Shown in pieces: positions 36,827 through 46,145 of a stretch of 64,000 bases of DNA. The translations under genes and the position numbers were made by a program. Below the pieces are notes generated by a model that was not told where the DNA came from, searched no databases, and saw only the letters and a list, made by a program, of their open reading frames with translations. Source of the stretch: CALOBA01 sp942491465 (GTDB taxonomy: Bacteria; Pseudomonadota; Gammaproteobacteria; Chromatiales; Chromatiaceae); assembly GCA_942491465.1 (NCBI GenBank), contig CALOBA010000064.1, positions 62,001 through 126,000 of the forward strand, written 5' to 3'. The first letter of the stretch is position 1; each line of letters starts with the position of its first letter.

Positions 36827-39800
36827 TCAGCGATGGCGGTGGATGCGCGTCGGGGCCAGGGCGTCGTAGTCGGTCTCGAAGCCGGCGGCGAGCAGCGGCT
36901 CGCGCAGCGGGGATTCCAAGGCCGGCTGGCCGTCGATCTGCTGGATGAGCAGCCGCCGGCGACCGTCGGCGGGCAGGCGGTGCAGGGCGTCGAGGGCCAG
37001 GGCGAGCCCGTTGCCCTGGTCGGCGACGGCTGACGGGAAGCTGGTCAGCTGCCGGCGCCCGGCACCGACGTAGAGCACGGGCTGGCCGGCGACCAGGATC
37101 AGCCAGGCGCCGGTGATGCGCTTGGGCGTGGGGCCCGCGGCGGTGGTCTCGGGCCAGGGCAGCAGGGCGCCGTAGGGGTTGGCCGGGTCGGCGGCGGCGA
37201 GGATGCGGACCTGCTCTGCCTGGAAGCCGTCCAGCGGCGGCTCGTCGATGCGCTCGGCGCGCAGTCGGTCGACGACGCCGGCGGCGGCGAATTGGGCACC
37301 GGATAGGCCGTCCACGAACCAGCCGCGGCGGACCTGACCGGCCTCCTCCATCTGCTTGAGCACGCCATAGATCGGGCCAAAGCCGCCGGGGAGCCCTTCG
37401 GCAGCGACCGCCTCGCGGCTGACGATGCCGTAGCGCTCCAGCAGCATCCGGGCGCGGGCAAGCAGGCGTTGCGTGTCGTTATGGGAGCCGCTCGCAGCCG
37501 CCGGGGAGCCATCGCTGTCCGCGGCGCCGGCACGCACCAGATCGGCGACCAGGGACCAGCGCCCGCCGGCGATGGCCGGCATGCGCCCGCGGCGCTGACG
37601 GCGGCTGCCGCCGGCCAGACCGCGCAGCGGGGCGAAGGTGTCGTTGGTGATGCGGCCCGCCCAGACCAGGTCCCAGAGGGCGGTCTCGACGGCTTGGGCA
37701 GCGGCACGGATGCCGGCCTGCTCGGCGGCCTGCATCAGCTCCATCAGGAAGCAGGCGCCGCGGCGGCCCAGATGGTCGAGCAGGGCTTGGCGCAGTGGGC
37801 CGATGGAGTCGTCGTCGGTGCCTGCCGGCTCGGTGTCTTCCGGCGGGTCCGCCAGCAGGCCGATGTGCTCGCGCCGATAGAGCGCGATGCGCCCGTCCTT
37901 GGCCCCGACGGCGCCGCGACCGATCCAGACCAGCTGGCCGGTGGCGGCGAGCAGGTCGAGGTCCTCGGGCCGGTAGCCCGGCACGCGTGCCGGCAGCAGG
38001 ACGCGCTCGAGCTGGCCCCAGACGAGCGTCAAGCCCTGCAACTGCAACACGGCCTCCAGCAGCCGCTCCGGCCCGCGCCGCTCCTCGCCGATGCCGTGCC
38101 AGGCCGGCAGGAAGCGCCCGAGCGTGGCCGCGTCCACCGGCGCCACGGCATCGCGGGCGCGGGCCAGCGTGCGGCGGCGCAGCCGGCGCAGGACCTCCGG
38201 GTCGCACCACTCGGGCTCGGCGCCCAACGGCCGGATCTCGCCGTGGACGAGCTGGCCGCGCCCCTCCAGCAGTCGCAGCACGGGCTCGAGCTGGGCCGGG
38301 CGTAGGCCGAAGCGCGCCGCCGCCTCGCGGGTCGGGAACGGTCCGTGGCTGCGGGCGTAGCGGCGCAGCAGCTGCTCCAGCGGCGCCTCGGTGGCGGCGA
38401 TGAAGGTCTCCGGCAGGCCGGGGGGCGGCACGCAGCCCAGGGCATCGCGGTAGAGGCCGGCGTCCTCGGCGCTGATCCAGCGTGGCTCGCCGTTGATGCG
38501 CACCTGCGCGACGCGGCGCTGCTCGGCGAGCCGGGTCAGCCAGTCGGCGACCGGGGCATCGGCGGTGCAGCGTGGGGCGGCCTCGGACGCGGTGAGGTCG
38601 CCGAGCCGGCGCAGCAGGTCGTGCAGCGCATCGGCGTCGCGGGCGGTGCGCTCCGGGTCCAGGTGCTGGAGCTCGCGCTCGAGCGCGTCCAAGACCTCCG
38701 GGTCGATCAGCTCGCGCAGCTCCGCTTGACCGAGCAGCTCGGCGAGCAGGCCACGGTCGAGGGTCAGGGCCTGGGCGCGGCGCTCGGCGAGCGGGGCGTC
38801 CTGCTCGTAGATGTAGGCGGCCACATAGGCGAAGACCAGGGAGCGGGCGAACGGTGAGGCGCTGGCCGTCTCGACCTCGTGTACGCGCAGCTGCCGGCCG
38901 CGGATTTGGGTCAGGACCTGCTTCAGGCCCGGCAGGTCGAAGACATCGCTCAGGGCCTGGCGGTAGGTCTCCAGCACGATGGGGAAGCTCGGATAGCGGC
39001 GCACCACGGCGAGCAGGTTCTGCGCCTTGAGACGCTGCGCCCAGAGCGGCTGGCGGCCCTTGGCGGAGCGGCGCGGCAGCAGCAGCGCGCGGCCGGCGTT
39101 CTCGCGGAACAGGCCGGCGAACAGCGCCGTGTCGGCGAGCTGCTCGGTGATCTGCTCGTCGATGGCCTCCGGGTCCGGCAACAGCGTGTCCAGGTCCGGC
39201 AGGTCATCGCCGTCGGCCAGGCGCAGGACGATGCCGTCGTCGGTGTACATGACCTGCACCTCGAAGCCCTCGCGATGGCCGAGCCGCCACTGCAGGGCCA
39301 TGGCCCAGGGGCCGTGGATGCGCGCGCCGAACGGGGTCAGGATGCAGACGCGCCAGTCGCCGAGCTCGTCGCGAAAGCGCTCCACGACGATGGTGCGGTC
39401 GCTCGGCACCTGGCCGGTGGCGGCGCGCTGATCGGCGATGTAGGTGGCCAGATTGCCGGCGGCCAACGCGTCGAGGGGGGTCTGCTCGCGCACCCAGTCG
39501 ATCGCGTCATCGCCCTTGAGCCGGGCGAGCCGCCGGCAGAAGGCGCCGATGGCCCGGCCCAGCTCAAGCGGGCGACCGGGGCCGTCGCCGCGCCAGAACG
39601 GCAGCTTGGCGGGCTCCCCGGGGGCCGGCGCGACGATGACCCGGTCGCGGGTGATCTCCTCGACCCGCCAGCTGCTGGCGCCGAGGGCGATACACTCGCC
39701 GGCGCGGGTCTCGAACACCATCTCCTCGTCCAGCTCCCCGAGGCGGGGGCCCTCGGCGCCCAGGTGCACGGCGTAGTTGCCACGGTCCGGGATGGTGCCG

Positions 39801-41374
39801 GCATTCAGGCGCGTGACCATCGCCGCGCCCTTGCGCGGGCTGAGCATGCCGGTGGCGCGGTCCCAGTTGAGCAGCGGGCGCAGGTCGGCGAAGTCGCTGG
39901 AGGGATAGCGGCCGCTGAGCATATCCAACACCGCCTCCAGGGCGCCGCGGCCCAGCTCGCGGTAGGGGCCGGCGCGGTTCACCAGCGCGGCCAGCGCGTC
40001 GACGCTGTGCTCGGCGCGCACGCAGTGGGCGGCGAGCTGCTGGGCGAGCACGTCGATGGCGTTGCGCGGCATCCGCATCGGCTCCAGCTCGCCACGCTGC
40101 ATGCGCCCGGCAATGACGGCGCATTCGAGTAGGTCGCCGCGGAACTTCGGAAAGATGCGCCCGACGCTGACCTCGCCGACGCCATGCCCGGCGCGCCCCA
40201 CCCGTTGCAGCCCGCGGGCCACCGAGCCCGGCGACTCCACCAGCAGCACCTGATCGACGCCGCCCATGTCGATACCCATCTCCAGCGAGCTGGTGGCGAC
40301 GATGGCGCGGATGCTGCCGCGCTTGAGCCCCTCCTCGATCTCGGCGCGCCGCTGGTGGCTGACGCTGCCGTGATGGGCGCGGACGAGGGCGTCGGCCTCC
40401 CTCGGAGCCGACCCGTCGGTCTCGGCGGCGGCCAGTTCGTTCAACCGCTGGCACAGGCGCTCGGCCAGACCGCGGCTGTTGACGAAGATGATGGTCGAGC
40501 GGTGGGCGCGGATGGCCGCGAGCAGGGCCGGGTAGATCGCCGACCAGAGCCCGCGCTCCGCCGGTGGACGGGCGACCTCGCGACGGTAGAGCTCGCCGAG
40601 GATCGGGCCGCCCTCGGGCTCGGCCAGGGCCGGCTCGGGCTCCGGCGGATGCTCCATGTCCGGCACCGGCACGGTGACCGTCAGCGACAACTGCGGTGGC
40701 GCGGCGGCGTCGACCATGGCGACCTCGCGGTCGCCGCCGAGCCAGAGTGCCGCCTCGCTGAGCGGGTGCACCGTCGCCGACAGCCCGATACGTTGGGGAT
40801 CGTGCTCGCACAGCGCCGTCAAGCGCTCCATCGACAGGGCCAGGTGCGCGCCGCGCTTGGTCGCGGCCAGGGCGTGGACCTCGTCGATGATCAGGGTCTG
40901 CACAGCGGTCAAGGTCTCGGCCATCCGCGAGCCGAGCATCAGGTACAGCGACTCCGGTGTGGTGACCAGGATCTCCGCCGGCTCCTTGCGCTGGCGCTCG
41001 CGCTCGCGGCTCGGTGTGTCGCCGGTGCGGATCGCGACCCGCGGCAGCGCCACCGATTGGCCCGCGGCCTCGGCGGCGCGGCCGATCCCGGCCAGCGGTG
41101 CGCGCAGGTTGCGCTCGATGTCGTAGACCAGGGCCTTCAGCGGCGAGACGTACAGCACCCGGGTGCCCGGGACGGGCTTGTTCGCCCGGGCGGTGCAGAT
41201 GAGCTGGTCGATGGCCCAGAGGAATGCGGCCAGGGTCTTGCCGCTGCCGGTGGGGGCGGTGATCAGGCAATGCCGGCGCTCGGCGATAACCGGCCAGCCC
41301 GCGGTCTGGGCGGGTGTGGGCTGCGGGAAGTTCTGCGTGAACCAGTGGCGGGTAATGGGGCTGAAGCGATCCAT
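36827..41374 (-). CDS. lhr: Large helicase-related protein Lhr (ATP-dependent SF2 helicase)
   Basis: 1515 residues, the long proteobacterial form. Start at 41374 gives MDRFSPITRHWFTQNFPQPTPAQ, the classic opening; a longer frame upstream is Arg-rich. Q-motif, Walker A APTGSGKTLAAF, DEVH box LIIDEVHALA, helicase C ATSSLEMGIDMGGVD and QRVGRAGH are present, then the winged helix, Lhr-core and long C-terminal extension. It is a 3'-5' translocase linked to DNA repair and damage response. The N-terminal 600 codons overlap, in another frame of the same strand, the run-on of the O-antigen-ligase-like gene. Confidence 0.95.
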   Translation of the reverse strand: MDRFSPITRHWFTQNFPQPTPAQTAGWPVIAERRHCLITAPTGSGKTLAAFLWAIDQLICTARANKPVPGTRVLYVSPLKALVYDIERNLRAPLAGIGRAAEAAGQSVALPRVAIRTGDTPSRERERQRKEPAEILVTTPESLYLMLGSRMAETLTAVQTLIIDEVHALAATKRGAHLALSMERLTALCEHDPQRIGLSATVHPLSEAALWLGGDREVAMVDAAAPPQLSLTVTVPVPDMEHPPEPEPALAEPEGGPILGELYRREVARPPAERGLWSAIYPALLAAIRAHRSTIIFVNSRGLAERLCQRLNELAAAETDGSAPREADALVRAHHGSVSHQRRAEIEEGLKRGSIRAIVATSSLEMGIDMGGVDQVLLVESPGSVARGLQRVGRAGHGVGEVSVGRIFPKFRGDLLECAVIAGRMQRGELEPMRMPRNAIDVLAQQLAAHCVRAEHSVDALAALVNRAGPYRELGRGALEAVLDMLSGRYPSSDFADLRPLLNWDRATGMLSPRKGAAMVTRLNAGTIPDRGNYAVHLGAEGPRLGELDEEMVFETRAGECIALGASSWRVEEITRDRVIVAPAPGEPAKLPFWRGDGPGRPLELGRAIGAFCRRLARLKGDDAIDWVREQTPLDALAAGNLATYIADQRAATGQVPSDRTIVVERFRDELGDWRVCILTPFGARIHGPWAMALQWRLGHREGFEVQVMYTDDGIVLRLADGDDLPDLDTLLPDPEAIDEQITEQLADTALFAGLFRENAGRALLLPRRSAKGRQPLWAQRLKAQNLLAVVRRYPSFPIVLETYRQALSDVFDLPGLKQVLTQIRGRQLRVHEVETASASPFARSLVFAYVAAYIYEQDAPLAERRAQALTLDRGLLAELLGQAELRELIDPEVLDALERELQHLDPERTARDADALHDLLRRLGDLTASEAAPRCTADAPVADWLTRLAEQRRVAQVRINGEPRWISAEDAGLYRDALGCVPPPGLPETFIAATEAPLEQLLRRYARSHGPFPTREAAARFGLRPAQLEPVLRLLEGRGQLVHGEIRPLGAEPEWCDPEVLRRLRRRTLARARDAVAPVDAATLGRFLPAWHGIGEERRGPERLLEAVLQLQGLTLVWGQLERVLLPARVPGYRPEDLDLLAATGQLVWIGRGAVGAKDGRIALYRREHIGLLADPPEDTEPAGTDDDSIGPLRQALLDHLGRRGACFLMELMQAAEQAGIRAAAQAVETALWDLVWAGRITNDTFAPLRGLAGGSRRQRRGRMPAIAGGRWSLVADLVRAGAADSDGSPAAASGSHNDTQRLLARARMLLERYGIVSREAVAAEGLPGGFGPIYGVLKQMEEAGQVRRGWFVDGLSGAQFAAAGVVDRLRAERIDEPPLDGFQAEQVRILAAADPANPYGALLPWPETTAAGPTPKRITGAWLILVAGQPVLYVGAGRRQLTSFPSAVADQGNGLALALDALHRLPADGRRRLLIQQIDGQPALESPLREPLLAAGFETDYDALAPTRIHRHR

Positions 41375-42971
41375 CCGCCGAAGGTGGGGCCGCGGGGGGG
41401 GATCTCGACGCCGACGCGGCGATCCGTCTGTCGGGGATGAGACGATCGCTATCGAAATCGGCATCGCGTGGCGACTCGATACCGGAAGACGGGCCTATCC
41501 CGATTCTTCCCGATCCCGATCCCGAGCCCGATCCCAGCAGCCGGACCGAGGGGCTCGCGGCCCCCAAGCTCAGCCCCAGCCACGGCAGCGCCAGCAGCAC
41601 CATGAACAGCGCGGCATTGGCGGGGATGCGCAGATTGAAGTCGGTGAGGCCATGGATCAGTATCCCCGAGATGCCCATGATGGACGCGAAGGCCATGCCG
41701 CGCAGCAGCGGGTCATGGCGGCGGCGCAGCACCTGGATCGCCGCGGCCAAGGCCAGAACCACCAGGGTCGCGAGCAGCAGGCTGCCGATCAGTCCGTACT
41801 CCAGCTGCATCTCCAGAAAGTCGTTGTGGGCGTGCAGGAACATCCGCGGGACGAGGATCTCGTGACGATAGGCCGGAAAGACCACTGGGAAGGTGCCGCC
41901 ACCGCTGCCGGTGACGAGATAGTCGCGCAGGTAGTCCCCGGCCTGGATGTCCAGATGCCAGCGCGTCTCCTCCACCAGGACGGTTTCGGCGATGCGCTCG
42001 CGCACCCGGTCGAGACCGAACCAGCTGCCGAGGATGAGCATGTCGATCAGCAGCAGACTCACCAGCAGCAGCGTCAGCCCGCGGGATGCCTGCCGCCACA
42101 GCGTCAAACCGACCACGGCGCTGATCCCTAGGCTCGCGAAGAAGGCCGTGTTGCCCATCCGCGAACCGGTCATCACCAACGCGATGACCATGATGGCCAG
42201 ATACAGCCGCAGCCGCGCCTTGGGGCCGAGCAGGGTGCGTGCCCAATCGCGCAGCCGCTGGCGCCAGCTGCGCGGGCCGAGAGGGTCGTCGAGCTCGGAG
42301 ATCAGCAGACCGATCCCCAGCGACAGGCCGATGATGAGGAGGCCGGCCAGGTGGTTGCGATTGCCGTAGGTGCCGTGGGCGGCCCGGGTGCCGGTGATGA
42401 ACCAGAGATCGGTACCGATCAGGGCAACCAGACCGGCCACGACCGCCTGGGCGACGGCGGCGAAGACCAGGACATGGGCCAGCAGTCGCAGGCGCCGGCG
42501 GCTGCGCACCAGCGCCAGGGTCAACGCGAACACCAGCGCCAGGCTCAGGCTGCCGAACCAGTGCGCCATGGATGCATGCAGGTCCAGCGTCAGCGGCATC
42601 CAGCGGACGGTCCCTTCCGCCACATCGTCGTACTGGGCGGGCAGGGCGGGTGAGAGCAACTCCACCACAGCACGCGGCCAGGGCAGCATCTGCAACAGCC
42701 CGTACAGCAGCCAGATCCCGAGCACGACCAGCATCGGGCGGGCGGTGCTTAATGCGGGTGCCGGCGGCCTGCCGCCGAGGGACTGGAGCCACGCCCCGGC
42801 CAACAGGGCCACGGCGAGCTGCATCAGGGCCATCGCCCAGACGCGGTTGCTTCCAAACGGCAATGGCAGCCAGATCAGCAACAGCAGCAGTGCATGGAAC
42901 AGGGCACGATCACCGTGACCGCGCTCGCCCTGGCGATGAGTCCCGCCGCGACGTGGAGATGATTGCAGCAC
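39564..42971 (-). CDS. O-antigen ligase / Wzy-like membrane protein with run-on C-terminus
   Basis: The recognisable protein covers 42971 to about 41560 (470 residues): ten or more hydrophobic helices, GTYGNRNHLAGLLI and the periplasmic loop motif HNDFLEMQLEYGLIGSLL of the Wzy_C family. It polymerises or ligates polysaccharide units in the EPS cluster. GTG at 42971 has GAGGA 5 bases upstream. After a microsatellite (coding GSGSGSGSGRIGIG) the frame finds no stop until 39564, running 1.8 kb inside lhr in another frame. That tail has no family features. The true stop was probably lost when the repeat changed, or the tail is translated and degraded. Confidence 0.75.
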   Translation of the reverse strand: MLQSSPRRGGTHRQGERGHGDRALFHALLLLLIWLPLPFGSNRVWAMALMQLAVALLAGAWLQSLGGRPPAPALSTARPMLVVLGIWLLYGLLQMLPWPRAVVELLSPALPAQYDDVAEGTVRWMPLTLDLHASMAHWFGSLSLALVFALTLALVRSRRRLRLLAHVLVFAAVAQAVVAGLVALIGTDLWFITGTRAAHGTYGNRNHLAGLLIIGLSLGIGLLISELDDPLGPRSWRQRLRDWARTLLGPKARLRLYLAIMVIALVMTGSRMGNTAFFASLGISAVVGLTLWRQASRGLTLLLVSLLLIDMLILGSWFGLDRVRERIAETVLVEETRWHLDIQAGDYLRDYLVTGSGGGTFPVVFPAYRHEILVPRMFLHAHNDFLEMQLEYGLIGSLLLATLVVLALAAAIQVLRRRHDPLLRGMAFASIMGISGILIHGLTDFNLRIPANAALFMVLLALPWLGLSLGAASPSVRLLGSGSGSGSGRIGIGPSSGIESPRDADFDSDRLIPDRRIAASASRSPPAAPPSADGSLQPHYPPLVHAELPAAHTRPDRGLAGYRRAPALPDHRPHRQRQDPGRIPLGHRPAHLHRPGEQARPGHPGAVRLAAEGPGLRHRAQPARTAGRDRPRRRGRGPIGGAAAGRDPHRRHTEPRARAPAQGAGGDPGHHTGVAVPDARLADGRDLDRCADPDHRRGPRPGRDQARRAPGPVDGALDGAVRARSPTYRAVGDGAPAQRGGTLARRRPRGRHGRRRRATAVVADGHRAGAGHGASAGARAGPGRARGRPDPRRALPSRGRPSTGGARALVGDLPGPARGHPRPPLDHHLRQQPRSGRAPVPAVERTGRRRDRRVGSEGGRRPRPRPSRQRQPPAARRDRGGAQARQHPRHRRHQLAGDGYRHGRRRSGAAGGVAGLGGPRAATGGARRAWRRRGQRRAHLSEVPRRPTRMRRHCRAHAAWRAGADADAAQRHRRARPAARRPLRARRAQRRRAGRAGEPRRPLPRAGPRRPGGGVGYAQRPLSLQRLRRPAPAAQLGPRHRHAQPAQGRGDGHAPECRHHPGPWQLRRAPGRRGPPPRGAGRGDGVRDPRRRVYRPRRQQLAGRGDHPRPGHRRAGPRGARQAAVLARRRPRSPA
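41430..41540. repeat. GATCCC/GATCGC hexanucleotide microsatellite at the lhr/ligase boundary
   Basis: GATCGCTATCGAAATCGG units and GATCCCGATCCCGAGCCC units flank a short non-repeat centre. In the ligase frame they encode Ser-Gly pairs. Same class as the arrays at 7.8, 16.9 and 59.9 kb. Confidence 0.6.
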
Positions 42972-43045
42972 GTCAATCCTCAGAGGGTTCAACTGCGTCT
43001 TTCAGGTCCCGGAAACTCCGATCGGTTCAACCTAGACAGCGATGG

Positions 43046-43759
43046 TCAATCCCCGTTGCGGGTGCGTTGCAACCGTTGTGCAAGCCCCTGCAGATTGGGG
43101 TCATCGTCGATCAACGACGCCAATAAGTTGTCGCGCCGGTAGCGCAGGGCGGTGGGGACAAGCCAAGTCGGCTGCATCGAGCGTGCGGCCTCCAGCATCG
43201 GCATCAGTCGGGTCTGTTCGGCGTCGGGAAGCATGGGCCAGGTCGCCAGCGCCGGCTCGAGCAGCGTGCGCTGCACGCCGGCCTCCCATCGCCCGAGCCG
43301 GTCGGCGGCCGCGATCGCGTGTGCCAAGGTTTGGTCTCGCTGCCCAAGTTTGAGCGTGACGCGGACGATGGATGCGCGATCATAGGGCCAGGTCGGGCGC
43401 AGGCGCGCGGCCTGCCGATAATGCGCGCGCGCAGCCCGCAGATGGTCTCGGTACGTCACGCCGACGGCGGGAGCCATCACCGCGGCCTGCTCGCGCAGGC
43501 GGCCGAGGGCGGCATGGTAGCTGGCGTTGAAGGGATCGAGCCGCTGCGCGCGCTGCAGCTGCGCGAGGCGGCGATGCAACGCATCCTGATCCGACGGTCG
43601 GTCCACGATCGGGGTCGAGAGCAGGGCATTCGGGCCGTAGAGCAGGGCGCCGCCGCCCCAAGCCATGGCCCAGAGGGCGGTCACAAGCAAGAGGAGCGCC
43701 AACCCCAAGCGGCTCCAGTGGCGACCGGCGATCATCCGCGCTCCGGCCGAGGATCGCAT
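43046..43759 (-). CDS. Membrane-anchored TPR-like protein of the EPS cluster
   Basis: 237 residues from an ATG at 43759 with GAGG 6 bases upstream; the longer frame overlaps the kinase gene. One membrane helix (LGLALLLLVTALWAMAWGGG) near residue 20, then helical pairs such as LAQLQRAQRLDPFNASYHAALGRL and ARAHYRQAARLRPTWPYDRA that look like tetratricopeptide repeats. It lies between the tyrosine autokinase and the Wzy-like gene on the same strand, so a scaffold or assembly role in polysaccharide polymerisation is likely. No named family. Confidence 0.75.
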   Translation of the reverse strand: MRSSAGARMIAGRHWSRLGLALLLLVTALWAMAWGGGALLYGPNALLSTPIVDRPSDQDALHRRLAQLQRAQRLDPFNASYHAALGRLREQAAVMAPAVGVTYRDHLRAARAHYRQAARLRPTWPYDRASIVRVTLKLGQRDQTLAHAIAAADRLGRWEAGVQRTLLEPALATWPMLPDAEQTRLMPMLEAARSMQPTWLVPTALRYRRDNLLASLIDDDPNLQGLAQRLQRTRNGD

Positions 43760-43856
43760 GCACACCTCAGCCGCGGAAGGCGGCGAGGCCGGGCTCGAGC
43801 TGGTTCGGGGCCGGTGCTCGGTCGCTGATCCTGCCCGCCTTGCGGGGTGCTCCGGC

Positions 43857-46145
43857 TCAGTCTGCATTAGACGGGTTGCGCGTGTTCGCGTAGTCGCCGG
43901 AGTAGCCGCCGTAGGCGTAGGAATAGCGCCGGTAGCGGCCGTACTGGTAATGCCCGTAGCGGGCCGAACGGCGGTTGTCGAACTGATTGAGCACGGCGCC
44001 GACGAGGGGCGCGGAGACCTGGCGCAGCCGCTTCACGGCGATCTCCACCAGCGGCAGCGGTGTTGCATCGGCCTTGATCAGGAACAGCACGGCATCGCAA
44101 TGGCGGGCGAGCACCAGGGCATCGCTGACCGCCTGGGTCGGCGCCGAGTCGATCAGCACGCGGTCGTAGCGTGCGGCCAGTTCGGCGAGGCGCTCGCCGA
44201 AACGCCGCGACGAGAGCAGCTCCAGCGGATTGGGTGGCAGCCTGCCGGACGGCATCAGGTCCAAGTCGGCCTCGGGGTCGTGGTGGATGCAGGCATCCAG
44301 CTCGGCGCTGCCGGAGACGAACTCCGACAAGCCGCTTGCAGCGGCGAGCTCGGGGAATTCCCGACTCAACGCGGCCCGGCGCAGGTCGGCGTCGATCAGC
44401 AGCACACGTTCGCGCTCCAGGCCGGCCAATGCCGTCGCCAAGTTGGCCGCCAGCGTGGTCTTGCCTTCGCCGGGCACGGTGGATGTGATCAGCACGATCC
44501 GCCGCGGCTCGTCGAGACCGGAGAGCACCAAGCCGGTGCGGATGGTACGCACCGCCTCGGCGAACTCCGATTTCGAGTCGGTCAAGGCGAGGCGCGACAT
44601 CTGCTGGCGCCGGCGCCGGCGACCGGGAATCAGTGGCAGCGTGCCCAGGATCGGCATCTGCAGCGACTCTTCAACGTCTTCCCCGGTCTTCAAGGTGTTG
44701 TCGAGATGCTCCAGCGCGAACGCCAGCCCGACGCCGAGCAACAGTCCCAGGATGACCGTTGCGGCGATGATGCGAACGTGTTGCGGCTTGATCTGCCGGC
44801 CGGGAGAGGTCGCCGCATCGACGACCCGGGCATTGGTCGACTCGAGGTCGGCGCCGACGTCGGTCTCCTTGAAACGGGTCATGAACAGCTCGTAGAGCTC
44901 GCGATTGGCCTCGACCTCGCGCTCCAAGGCCGCAAGCTCGAATTCCTTGCGATTCTCCGCCTGGACGTCCTCCTTTACGCCGCCGATCTCGCCCTGCAGC
45001 TGGGTGACCCGGGCGCGGGCGATATCGAACTCCCGACTCAACCCGGAAACGGCGCTGCTGAGCTCGGCGGCGAGGCGGGTGCGCAGGGTGCGCAGGTCCT
45101 CGCGAGCGGCGATCATCTTCGGATGGCGCTCGCCGTAGCGTTTCGACAGCTCCTGGACCTCGCGCTCGGCGGTCACCTCCGCGGTCTTCAGTGTCGCGAT
45201 GACGGGGTTTGCGCTGACCACGGGATTGCCGGCGAAGCGCGCATCGTCGAGCCGCTGCAGCCCGCGTGCCTGGGCGACCTGAGCCTCCAGCTGGTCGCGC
45301 CGGGACTTGGCCTCGGCCAGACGTTGCGACAGGTCGGCCAGCTCCTGGTCACTGAGTCCCGGGAGCCCGGCGCTGTCGAGCAATCCATGGGTCTCGCGGT
45401 AGGCCTGCAGCGCGGCCTCGGAGGTCTCCAGCTGCTCCCGCAGCCCCGCCACGCGCCCGTTCAGCCAGCTGGTGGCCTGCTGGATGCGCAGCAGGCGCGT
45501 CTCCAGGCCCATCTCGATGTAGGCCTGCGCGTAGGCGTTGACAATCCGTGCGGCAAGCTTCGGGTCATGGCTGTTGAAGCGCAGCTCGATGATCTCGGAG
45601 TCCGGGATCAGCTTTGCGCTGATTGCGCCCTGCACGGTCGCAGTCGCCGCGGCGCGGGCGGCCTCGTCGCTTACGTCGGGTGCTTCGTCGTCGGCCAGCC
45701 AGGGCAGCAGCCGATCGAGCTCCAGCTGCAGCCGAGCCCGTCGCGGCGGCTGGCGCCGCGGATCAAGCTCGGGATGCCGCCATAAATCGAGCCGGTCGAT
45801 GACATCGATCGCCAATGTGCGCGACTCGATCAACAGGATCTGGGTCTGCAGATAGGCCTGCCGATTGAGATAGGAGAACCAGCCGCCGGCCGAGTCTTCG
45901 CCCACGGGACTGTAGCCCTGGCTCGCGGTCTCCACCAGCAGTGTCGTCGATGCCTCGTAGACCGGCTCGAGCGAGTAGGCAATCAATGCCGACAGCAGAC
46001 CCATGGCCAGGGCCAGGCCCAGGATGGCGCCCTTGTGCTTGAGGACGATCTTGAAAAACGCCCCAAGGTCGAGCCGATCCGTGAAGCTGTCCCCGGCCGT
46101 ATGAGCGGGATACCCTATCGGCGCAACGGCGGCCGGTTCCATCAA
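43857..46145 (-). CDS. Polysaccharide co-polymerase and tyrosine autokinase (Wzz/BY-kinase)
   Basis: 762 residues. An N-terminal Wzz domain with a membrane helix (about 35-60), a long periplasmic coiled coil (about 200-420), a second membrane helix (IIAATVILGLLLGVGLAFAL, about 460) and a cytosolic BY-kinase with Walker A STVPGEGKTTLAANLA, Walker A' LLIDADLRR and Walker B VLIDSAPT. The C-terminus holds about 10 tyrosines in 30 residues (GHYQYGRYRRYSYAYGGY), the autophosphorylation cluster. It controls chain length and export with the Wza-like protein. Overlaps that gene by 4 bases. Confidence 0.95.
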   Translation of the reverse strand: MMEPAAVAPIGYPAHTAGDSFTDRLDLGAFFKIVLKHKGAILGLALAMGLLSALIAYSLEPVYEASTTLLVETASQGYSPVGEDSAGGWFSYLNRQAYLQTQILLIESRTLAIDVIDRLDLWRHPELDPRRQPPRRARLQLELDRLLPWLADDEAPDVSDEAARAAATATVQGAISAKLIPDSEIIELRFNSHDPKLAARIVNAYAQAYIEMGLETRLLRIQQATSWLNGRVAGLREQLETSEAALQAYRETHGLLDSAGLPGLSDQELADLSQRLAEAKSRRDQLEAQVAQARGLQRLDDARFAGNPVVSANPVIATLKTAEVTAEREVQELSKRYGERHPKMIAAREDLRTLRTRLAAELSSAVSGLSREFDIARARVTQLQGEIGGVKEDVQAENRKEFELAALEREVEANRELYELFMTRFKETDVGADLESTNARVVDAATSPGRQIKPQHVRIIAATVILGLLLGVGLAFALEHLDNTLKTGEDVEESLQMPILGTLPLIPGRRRRRQQMSRLALTDSKSEFAEAVRTIRTGLVLSGLDEPRRIVLITSTVPGEGKTTLAANLATALAGLERERVLLIDADLRRAALSREFPELAAASGLSEFVSGSAELDACIHHDPEADLDLMPSGRLPPNPLELLSSRRFGERLAELAARYDRVLIDSAPTQAVSDALVLARHCDAVLFLIKADATPLPLVEIAVKRLRQVSAPLVGAVLNQFDNRRSARYGHYQYGRYRRYSYAYGGYSGDYANTRNPSNAD

